Positions 1 through 5,018 of a stretch of 6,318 nt of DNA are shown here, one piece after another (within the stretch, counting starts at the first letter, position 1; each line of letters opens with the position of its first letter). The notes under the pieces were generated by a model. The model did no database searches and had not been told where the DNA came from. It was given only the letters and a program-made list of their open reading frames with translations. Where the stretch lies: contig CACYWX010000194.1 in NCBI GenBank assembly GCA_902778205.1, forward strand, positions 1-6,318, in the 5' to 3' direction. The DNA comes from an uncultured Ruminococcus sp. GTDB taxonomy: Bacteria; Bacillota; Clostridia; Oscillospirales; CAG-272. The position numbers were made by a program, and so were the translations under genes.

Positions 1-1126
1 CGCAGTCCCCGTGCTTCCCCAGATAATCGTACTCGATGTGGCAGGAGTACAGGGAGGGAACGGGCTTCACCATCTCAAAGACATCCCCGTCGGCGTCTCT
101 GCCCCGGACCGAGAAGCCGTTCATGTCGTGGACCATGACGCCCTCTCCCAGCCGGATGAAACCCCGGGCGTTGGGCAGGGAGTCCACCGTCACAGCCAGC
201 TCTCCGCTGGAGTAAACGCCTCTTGCCACCTCGTCCCGCACGTTGGCCCGCTCCCATTCGTACCAGTCCGGAATGTGGGAGAAGCCCGCGCCGTCCGGAG
301 ATTCCAGCTCCCCGAGCTCCGTCATGGTCCATTCCGCCCCGCAGGAGGAGCAGATCAGCCGGGTCCCGGAGGAGGTCATGCAGAATTCCTCACGGCAGAC
401 GGGGCATTGGTACAGGACCTTGTGGAGCCCCTCGGCCCTCTTCGGATACCTGACGCGGATCCCGCGCTCCTTCTGCCAGCGGTATTCGTCGTAGCGGAAG
501 GCGTCGGCTACGGTGCGGCTGATCTCCTCCGGGGAGGTCTCCTGCAGCCGGTCCGGGGTGTAGAGCAAGGTCATCTCCGCCTCCGTGGGAGCGACGTCCC
601 GGTCGTGCAGGTTCCAGAAGGGAGAGTTGATGTGGTGGCCGCGGCAGATGAAGGTCACCACCGGCACCTTCAGAAGACGGCAGAGCATCCCGATGGACTC
701 CGGGAGCACGGCGGTGGTGCCGCAGAGGGAGTACCGCGCCTCCGGATAGAGCACGATCACGTCGCCGTTTTTCACGGTCCTCTGCAGATTCCGGATCAGG
801 GAGACGTCGCTTGTGAACTTGCGCTTGCAGATGCACCCCACGTCCCGGAGCAGCTTCTCCCTGCCGATGAAGCCGTCGATGGCTACCACATAATTGGCAC
901 GGTGCGGCCAGATGGCACGGGTGGCGGCCTTGAAATCGAAGAAGGCGTTGTGATTGCACAGGAGCAGATACGGCGGCCGGAGCCCCTCCGTTCCGGTCCT
1001 TGTCAGCTTCATCCTGTGGCTGAGCACGTCCGGCAGACTGACCGCGATGGTAAGCGGATGAAGATACCATTTCGTGTGTCCGGGCCGGACGCTCATGTCG
1101 AACCGCTCAAAATCCTGCTTCATCAT
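1..1126 (-). CDS. PlsC-like lysophospholipid acyltransferase with zinc ribbon (C-terminus outside window)
   Basis: The minus-strand frame is open from ATG at 1126 (or the adjacent ATG at 1123) to the window edge, giving about 374 residues without a stop. Numbering from the 1123 Met, residues about 50-165 resemble the LPLAT/PlsC fold, which transfers an acyl chain to lysophosphatidate or a related acceptor at the membrane. The HX4D catalytic motif is NHNAFFD (His58, Asp63), and YPEARYS (Glu128) fits the acceptor-binding PEGxRS motif in degenerate form. Residues 240-261 contain CPVC and CSSC, a four-Cys zinc ribbon (Cys240, 243, 258, 261). The roughly 110 residues after it, rich in Gly, Asp and Val, I do not recognise. 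No signal peptide or clear membrane helix is visible. The ribosome binding site is a weak GGGGG at 1131-1135, whose spacing fits the 1123 start better (7 nt) than the 1126 start (4 nt). The substrate is not determined by the sequence, and a role other than phosphatidate synthesis is possible. Confidence 0.82.
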   Translation of the reverse strand, partial: MMKQDFERFDMSVRPGHTKWYLHPLTIAVSLPDVLSHRMKLTRTGTEGLRPPYLLLCNHNAFFDFKAATRAIWPHRANYVVAIDGFIGREKLLRDVGCICKRKFTSDVSLIRNLQRTVKNGDVIVLYPEARYSLCGTTAVLPESIGMLCRLLKVPVVTFICRGHHINSPFWNLHDRDVAPTEAEMTLLYTPDRLQETSPEEISRTVADAFRYDEYRWQKERGIRVRYPKRAEGLHKVLYQCPVCREEFCMTSSGTRLICSSCGAEWTMTELGELESPDGAGFSHIPDWYEWERANVRDEVARGVYSSGELAVTVDSLPNARGFIRLGEGVMVHDMNGFSVRGRDADGDVFEMVKPVPSLYSCHIEYDYLGKHGDC

Positions 1127-1202
1127 CAATCCCCCGAAGTGTCGTGCAAAACGCCTCCCGCATTCCCATCCCCGGATTTCGGAAAGCGTCCCGCCCGTCC
1201 GT

Positions 1203-1231
1203 ATTATAGACGACGGGGAGTGGAAAGTCAA
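1203..1231 (-). promoter_or_regulatory. Sigma-A-type promoter for the minus-strand acyltransferase
   Basis: On the minus strand a TTGACT -35 box (1231-1226) and a perfect TATAAT -10 box (1208-1203) are separated by exactly 17 bp. Transcription would start near 1196, leaving an untranslated leader of about 70 nt before the acyltransferase start. I see no convincing riboswitch-like structure in that leader. Confidence 0.8.
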
Positions 1232-1271
1232 GCCGCGGAGCCGATCCGGAGGCAGTTTTTCCGGGGCCCGC

Positions 1272-1300
1272 TTGACAACGGAACCGGACGGCGGTACAAT
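1272..1300 (+). promoter_or_regulatory. Sigma-A-type promoter for the acetyltransferase-lyase operon
   Basis: A consensus TTGACA at 1272-1277 and a TACAAT at 1295-1300 are separated by exactly 17 bp. Transcription should begin near 1307. That leaves only about 6 nt before the ATG at 1313 but about 27 nt before the ATG at 1334, which supports the later start for the acetyltransferase. The promoter diverges from the acyltransferase promoter, with 40 bp between the two -35 boxes. Confidence 0.82.
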
Positions 1301-1333
1301 GGCACCGGAATCATGAAAAAGGAGCAGAAAAAC

Positions 1334-1879
1334 ATGGCGCTGGACGACGAAACCTTCCGGGTGATCACGGAATACTGCAGCAGATCCAACAACGGACCGG
1401 ACGACGCGCGGCGGGCGGACATGCTGGGACTCGGAGGCCGGGACGTGAAGGTGGCCCCCGGAGCCGTGATCCGCGTCCCTCAGGAGCAGATCGGGCGGAA
1501 TGTCTACATCGGCCTTTACAGCTATCTGAACGGAAACGTGACCGTGGGGGACAACACCCTCATCGGCCCTCACTGTTCCCTGGCCGCCGGGAACCACAAG
1601 TTCGATCCGGCCACGGGCTGGTTCTCCGCCAGGACGGAGCGGGACGGGGACGACAGCATCGTGATCGGCGCGGGATCCTGGCTGGCCTCGGGCGTCACCG
1701 TCACCGGCGGCGTGAAGTTGGGGAGGGCCAATCTGGTGTGCGCCGGGGCTGTGGTGACGAAATCTACCCCGGATTACGCCATCTTGGCGGGGATCCCGGC
1801 TGAGCAGGTGGGACGCATCGATCCCGTCACGGGGGAATATCACTGGTTTTCGAGGGAGGGCGGCCATGGGGAGGCTTGA
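1334..1879 (+). CDS. Hexapeptide-repeat (left-handed beta-helix) O-acetyltransferase
   Basis: The product has 181 residues and resembles the maltose/galactoside/serine/virginiamycin O-acetyltransferase group, which moves acetyl from acetyl-CoA to a sugar or other hydroxyl acceptor in the cytoplasm. From residue about 40 to 160 it shows hexapeptide repeats of the [LIV]-G-x4 kind (IGRNVYIG, VTVGDNTLIG, IVIGAGSWLASGVTV, VKLGRANLVCAGAVV). It has the usual loop with the probable catalytic His88 in AAGNHKFDP, and the typical ending AILAGIPAEQVG. The start at 1334 is chosen because AAGGAG (1319-1324) lies 9 nt upstream; an in-frame ATG at 1313 would sit almost on the predicted transcription start. 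The frame stays open upstream of 1313 only as the opposite-strand shadow of the acyltransferase. It ends with TGA inside the lyase gene (14-nt overlap), so the two are probably translationally coupled. The acceptor is unknown; an oligosaccharide handled by the lyase is a guess. Confidence 0.88.
   Translation: MALDDETFRVITEYCSRSNNGPDDARRADMLGLGGRDVKVAPGAVIRVPQEQIGRNVYIGLYSYLNGNVTVGDNTLIGPHCSLAAGNHKFDPATGWFSARTERDGDDSIVIGAGSWLASGVTVTGGVKLGRANLVCAGAVVTKSTPDYAILAGIPAEQVGRIDPVTGEYHWFSREGGHGEA
1853..1859 (+). promoter_or_regulatory. Ribosome binding site of the lyase, inside the acetyltransferase gene
   Basis: The motif AGGGAGG lies 6 nt before the ATG at 1866 and is embedded in the last codons of the acetyltransferase. 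It fixes the lyase start at 1866 and supports coupled translation of the two overlapping genes. Confidence 0.7.
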
Positions 1880-3701
1880 GCAGATCCGGAAAAGGCCCGG
1901 CGAGCTGTTCCCCTTCCCGGAGGACGGGAGGCTGGCGGAGGAGAATCCCCCCTGCCTGTCCTGGCTGAAGGTCCCCGGGCATCGGACGTACACGGCGGCG
2001 GTGTACCGGGACGGGGTTGAGATCTGGCGGGGAACCACGGAGAAAAACTGGCTGATCCCCGATCCTCTGCCCGGTCCGGGGGAGTATGCCTGGAACCTGT
2101 TTTCGGAGGGGGACGAGCGCGGCCTGTGGCGGTTCACCCTGTCCCCGGACGCCGTGACCGTCCGCCGGACCACCGGGGAAGCCCTGTACGACGCGGTTCC
2201 GGAGGAGAGGCCCCGGCATCTCTTTGCCGTAAAGGATCTCGAAGCGCTCCGATGCCGGACAGCCGTCTGCGAAGCGCTCCGCCGCACCGTCGATCTTGCC
2301 ATGGCGGACGGGATCCCGGAGCGGCCCATGTATCACCGGGATCCGGACGCGTTGCCCTACCGGGAGTATTTCGGACGCTTCCGGGATTTCTGCGACCGGG
2401 ACCTCGTCGCCTGCGCCCTGGCCTATGCCGTATTGGAGGACCGGGCGGCGGGAGAGCATGGAAAGGAGCTGCTCCTTGCCTTCTGCGACTGGAATCCGGC
2501 GGGACCTTGCTCCCTGACGGGACGCTGGGGGGACGAGGTGGGACTGTCCATGGCCCGGTGCCTGCCCTCCGCTCTGGATCTGCTCTGGCCTCTTTTGACC
2601 GACAAGGAGCGGAACTACGCCGCCGATACCGTCCGTGCCTACGGGGATCAGTGCTTCCGGCGGCTGGAGAGGCTGGATTTCACCCAGAATCCCGGGGACT
2701 CCCACGCCGGACGCATTCCCGCCTATCTCGGCGAGGCGGCGGCGGTTCTGAAGGGGACCGGAGTCCAGAGCCGGGAGGAGGCGGTCCGGTGGCTGGACGC
2801 GGCGCTGGACATTTACGGCGGGATCTTCCCCTATTACGGCACCCCGGACGGCGGATGGGCCGAGGGACCCTTCTATGCGTCGTCCTACGTCAAGTGGTAT
2901 CTGCCGTTTTTCTCCCTGGTGGAGCGGTATACCGGCTGCCGGTTTCTGGACAGGCCCTTCTATCAGCGTCTGTCGCAGTTCCTTCTGCATTTCGCGTCCC
3001 CGTATTTTGAGAACCATCCCTTCGGCGACGGCTACTGGTGCGGGACGGAGGATCCGGAATGGCCCGGCTTCTTCGCACAGAATCCTCTGAGGGTGTACGC
3101 AGCGCGGACCGGGCCGGAGCCTGCGCGGAAGAGATCGGAGGAGGCGGAGCGGGCGGATCGCTATCTTCTGCACCTCCTGGACCTGTTCCTGCCGGAGGGG
3201 GAGCCGCCCCGGACCCTTCTGAACGGAGAGGCGGAGAACACGGCGGTCTTCCCCGACGCGGGATTTGTCGCCATGCACACCGCCCTCCCCGACCCGGAGC
3301 GGGATCTGGCGGTGCTGGCCCGGGCGTCGAAATTCGGCTCCGACAGCCACCGGCACGCGGATCAGGGCTCCTTCGCGCTGTTTTATAAGGGTATCGCGCT
3401 GGTGTCGCCCTCCGGCTATTTCGGCCGGGAATACGGATCGGAGCATCACCGCCTCTGGTGCAGGACCACCCGGGCCCACAACGCGGTTCTGGTGAACGGG
3501 GAAGGGCAGGCCGTGGGATCCATGGAATCCGTGGGGAAAATTGTCTCCTGCCATGACGACGGGAACCGGAAAACCGCTGTGCTGGATTTGAGCGCCGCCT
3601 ATCCCTCCCTGACTCTGTGGCGGCGGACCCTGATTCTTGAGGCGGACCGGCTGACGGTGACGGACGAGCTCGAAGCGGAGGAGGAAGTCGAGATCACCTG
3701 A
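1866..3701 (+). CDS. Heparinase II/III-family polysaccharide/oligosaccharide lyase, interrupted by in-frame TGA
   Basis: This 611-residue frame matches the heparinase II/III lyase architecture, which cleaves uronic-acid-containing glycans by beta-elimination. Residues about 27-90 look like a small Ig/FN3-type beta domain (NPPCLSWLKVPG, then PGEYAWNLF). Residues about 115-440 fit the alpha/alpha-toroid domain, with NPGDSH (His280), GGWAEGPFY (Glu333, Tyr337) and ENHPFGDGY as probable active-site segments. From about 460 the C-terminal beta-sandwich begins, with the signature SDSHRHADQGSF (His495, His497), then SPSGYFG and TRAHNAVLVNGEGQ (His538). There is no signal peptide, so the enzyme is probably cytoplasmic and acts on imported oligosaccharides. 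The frame stops at TGA (3699-3701) right after EEEVEIT, before the beta-sandwich is complete; the same frame resumes at once (see the 3702-3965 entry). With a Trp at codon 612 the protein would be 699 residues. Family assignment is firm; the exact substrate and PL family are not determined. Confidence 0.85.
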   Translation: MGRLEQIRKRPGELFPFPEDGRLAEENPPCLSWLKVPGHRTYTAAVYRDGVEIWRGTTEKNWLIPDPLPGPGEYAWNLFSEGDERGLWRFTLSPDAVTVRRTTGEALYDAVPEERPRHLFAVKDLEALRCRTAVCEALRRTVDLAMADGIPERPMYHRDPDALPYREYFGRFRDFCDRDLVACALAYAVLEDRAAGEHGKELLLAFCDWNPAGPCSLTGRWGDEVGLSMARCLPSALDLLWPLLTDKERNYAADTVRAYGDQCFRRLERLDFTQNPGDSHAGRIPAYLGEAAAVLKGTGVQSREEAVRWLDAALDIYGGIFPYYGTPDGGWAEGPFYASSYVKWYLPFFSLVERYTGCRFLDRPFYQRLSQFLLHFASPYFENHPFGDGYWCGTEDPEWPGFFAQNPLRVYAARTGPEPARKRSEEAERADRYLLHLLDLFLPEGEPPRTLLNGEAENTAVFPDAGFVAMHTALPDPERDLAVLARASKFGSDSHRHADQGSFALFYKGIALVSPSGYFGREYGSEHHRLWCRTTRAHNAVLVNGEGQAVGSMESVGKIVSCHDDGNRKTAVLDLSAAYPSLTLWRRTLILEADRLTVTDELEAEEEVEIT

Positions 3702-3965
3702 CCCATCCACACCCTGTCGAGACCGGAGGCGGACGGAAACGCGGTCTCACTCACCCGGCGCGGCGTGCGGATGCGGGCGGAACCTCTGGAGGGAGACCTG
3801 ACCCTTTCAGAGATCCTCGACCGGTTCCCCGTGGATCTGAACGCCGGAGTGCCCGACGCTTACCGCGTGACCATGCCGCCCCAGTATCACGTGTACTGGC
3901 GAACCGATAAAAAGCGCCGCCACCGGATCACCGTGCGGATGACCGTGACAGAGGTGGATGAATAA
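3702..3965 (+). pseudogene. C-terminal 87 codons of the heparinase-family lyase, cut off by the TGA
   Basis: These codons continue the lyase in the same reading frame directly after the TGA, with no frameshift, and end at TAA (3963-3965). They begin PIHTLSRPEADGNAVSLTRR and include FPVDLNAGVPDAYRV, MPPQYHVYW and RHRITVRMTV. This is the kind of beta-strand-rich ending seen in heparinase II/III C-terminal domains, and its codon use matches the upstream part. An internal ATG at 3765 could open a 66-codon frame, but no ribosome binding site precedes it, so separate translation is unlikely. I read this as the rest of a 699-residue enzyme, lost through a nonsense change or joined by readthrough. 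Confidence 0.8.
3719..3748 (+). repeat. 7-bp inverted repeat shortly after the interrupting TGA
   Basis: GAGACCG at 3719-3725 and its exact complement CGGTCTC at 3742-3748 could form a hairpin with a 16-nt loop, starting 17 nt after the TGA. It lies within the continuing coding frame. It may be chance in GC-rich DNA; a recoding role is only a possibility. Confidence 0.35.
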
Positions 3966-3967
3966 AT

Positions 3968-4005
3968 CGATCCCGGACGCGGCGTGAAAACCGTATCCGG
4001 GATTG
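3968..4005. terminator. Terminator-like hairpin between convergent genes, probably bidirectional
   Basis: ATCCCGGA at 3970-3977 and TCCGGGAT at 3996-4003 form a perfect 8-bp stem, extendable outward by one wobble and one C-G pair. Inside the loop, CGG (3980-3982) could pair with CCG (3991-3993). It begins a few bases after the lyase frame's TAA and lies 35 nt past the phosphoesterase stop, so it can serve both convergent genes. The U-tract is weak in the plus direction and somewhat better (ATTTATT) in the minus direction. Confidence 0.6.
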
Positions 4006-4037
4006 TTCCGTTATGGAAGATCGATCGTGCCGGACCC

Positions 4038-4829
4038 TCACCCCTGCAGCAGCGGGATCTTGTCGTCCTCCGTCAGGTCCAGCAGATCGATGATGGTCTC
4101 GAAATTGGCCTTCGCCTCGGCCAGTCCGGCCGGATGATGGGCGTCGCTGCCCAGATAGAATTTGCAGCCCTCCTCCCGCGCGATGCGGTAGGGCAGAAGC
4201 GTGAGGCGCGCGGTCTCCTCATCCATGTTCCGCGCCGGGAAGTTCAGCTCGATGCCGATCCCGCGCTTTGCCGCCTTTTCGAAGATCCGGTGGTATTCCT
4301 CCTCGGGGATCAGCCGCAGGACCTCCAGATAACGGTTCCGCCAGATGAGACTGCAGGTCAGATGAGCCACGCCCACCTTCCCGAAGGGCAGATCCGCGTC
4401 CAGCAGAGCGTCGAACCGGCTGCTCCACAGGGCGGCTCTCTCCTCCGCGCCCTCGCTGCCGTCCAGGGTGAACCCGTCCATGTGCAGATGCGTGGTGGGG
4501 ACGATGATGAAGTCCAGCTCCTTCACCACGGCCGGTGACACGCCGATGACGCAGTGCCGGTCCATGTCGGTCTCGCATCCGAAGAGGAAGCGGACCTTGT
4601 CCGACTGCGGCAGGGGCAGAGCCTCCCTCGTGCGTTCATAGGGCTGAGCCGCATACCAGCCGGACGCGCCGGGAACGGCAGGATCCCACATGTGGTCCGT
4701 CAGGCAGAGGGTTTTCAGACCGTATTCCTCTCCGTAGGCCAGAATGGCGGCCGGATTCTGCGCGGGATCGCCCGAACAGAGGGAGAGCTCGGAGTGGATG
4801 TGCAAGTCGTGATCTGCTTTGAAGCGCAT
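4038..4829 (-). CDS. PHP-domain metal-dependent phosphoesterase (histidinol-phosphatase-like)
   Basis: The product has 263 residues and carries the full set of PHP-domain metal-ligand motifs. These are DLHIHS (His10, His12), LTDH (Asp45, His46), GCETDMD (Glu86), PTTHLHMDG (His114, His116), AHLTCS (His156) and GSDAHHP (Asp229, His231). PHP proteins hydrolyse phosphate esters with a trinuclear metal centre; those of this length are often labelled histidinol phosphatase, but no histidine-biosynthesis gene is nearby, so the substrate remains open. The start at 4829 is chosen because GGAGG (4839-4835) sits 5 nt upstream; an upstream in-frame TTG at 4841 would overlap that site and is unlikely. It ends with TGA at 4040-4038. 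The gene stands alone, convergent with the lyase and divergent from the solute-binding lipoprotein. No signal peptide is visible, so it should be cytoplasmic. Confidence 0.88.
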   Translation of the reverse strand: MRFKADHDLHIHSELSLCSGDPAQNPAAILAYGEEYGLKTLCLTDHMWDPAVPGASGWYAAQPYERTREALPLPQSDKVRFLFGCETDMDRHCVIGVSPAVVKELDFIIVPTTHLHMDGFTLDGSEGAEERAALWSSRFDALLDADLPFGKVGVAHLTCSLIWRNRYLEVLRLIPEEEYHRIFEKAAKRGIGIELNFPARNMDEETARLTLLPYRIAREEGCKFYLGSDAHHPAGLAEAKANFETIIDLLDLTEDDKIPLLQG

Positions 4830-4868
4830 GACAGCCTCCAATTAAGCTGATTTCAAGGATTAAAGGAG

Positions 4869-4883
4869 TCCGGACATTCCGGA
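4869..4883 (-). promoter_or_regulatory. Small stem-loop near the 5' end of the phosphoesterase transcript
   Basis: Two copies of TCCGGA (4869-4874 and 4878-4883) flank a 3-nt loop and can pair as a 6-bp GC-rich stem. It begins about 6 nt after the predicted transcription start and could stabilise the 5' end of the mRNA. It is short and may be fortuitous, because TCCGGA is common in this sequence. Confidence 0.3.
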
Positions 4884-4895
4884 TTCGGCGGCTTC

Positions 4896-4924
4896 ATTAT
4901 AGCACGCGCCGGGCGGGATGTCAA
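4896..4924 (-). promoter_or_regulatory. Consensus sigma-A promoter for the PHP phosphoesterase
   Basis: On the minus strand a perfect TTGACA (4924-4919) and a perfect TATAAT (4901-4896) are separated by exactly 17 bp, with a TGC extended -10 element just before TATAAT. Transcription would start near 4889, giving a leader of about 60 nt. With both boxes at consensus, such a promoter normally needs no activator, and control, if any, would be by repression. Confidence 0.85.
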
Positions 4925-4933
4925 GAAGCGGGG

Positions 4934-4943
4934 CGGGATCCCG
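4934..4943. promoter_or_regulatory. 10-bp palindrome between the divergent promoters (possible operator)
   Basis: CGGGATCCCG is a perfect palindrome lying between the two divergent -35 boxes (4919-4924 and 4950-4955), within 1.5 bp of their midpoint. Its position would let one bound repressor cover both promoters. No regulator gene is visible in the window, so this is a positional inference. Confidence 0.3.
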
Positions 4944-4949
4944 GAATCC

Positions 4950-4978
4950 TTGACAAACGGCGGGAAATATGGTATGAT
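4950..4978 (+). promoter_or_regulatory. Sigma-A promoter for the solute-binding lipoprotein gene
   Basis: A consensus TTGACA at 4950-4955 and a TATGAT at 4973-4978 are separated by exactly 17 bp, with a TGG extended -10 element. Transcription would start near 4985, about 34 nt before the ATG at 5019. Confidence 0.83.
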
Positions 4979-5018
4979 GGCAGAGGAAATAACCCAATCA
5001 CAAATTACGGAGGATGAC

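Noticed and set aside
390..1070. Minus-strand 226-codon frame overlapping the acyltransferase
   Set aside because: It is a shifted frame on the same strand as the acyltransferase, with an Arg/Gly/Pro-rich translation and no motifs. The HX4D, PEARYS and CxxC motifs lie in the other frame.
11..1333. Long plus-strand open frame running into the acetyltransferase, apparently giving a 622-residue protein
   Set aside because: Its first part is antisense to the acyltransferase, which has clear catalytic and zinc-ribbon motifs, and it crosses the divergent promoters. Only the part from 1334 has recognisable protein features and a ribosome binding site.
2240..2282. Short direct repeat CGAAGCGCTCCG, present twice about 30 bp apart within the lyase
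   Set aside because: It encodes two similar Glu-Ala-Leu-Arg turns in one helix region and is too short to indicate a mobile or regulatory element.
3699..3701. Genome-wide reassignment of TGA to Trp
   Set aside because: The acetyltransferase and phosphoesterase genes end at TGA, reading through the former would run far into the lyase gene, and other Trp codons in the window are TGG. Such reassignment is also unlikely in GC-rich DNA.
1827..3710. A 627-residue minus-strand open frame opposite the lyase
   Set aside because: It mirrors the lyase gene almost exactly, is Pro/Arg/Gly-rich with no recognisable domain, and is explained by GC-rich codon use on the other strand.
3984..4538. Plus-strand 184-codon frame opposite the phosphoesterase
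   Set aside because: The opposite strand encodes a complete PHP domain with all metal ligands, so this frame is its shadow.
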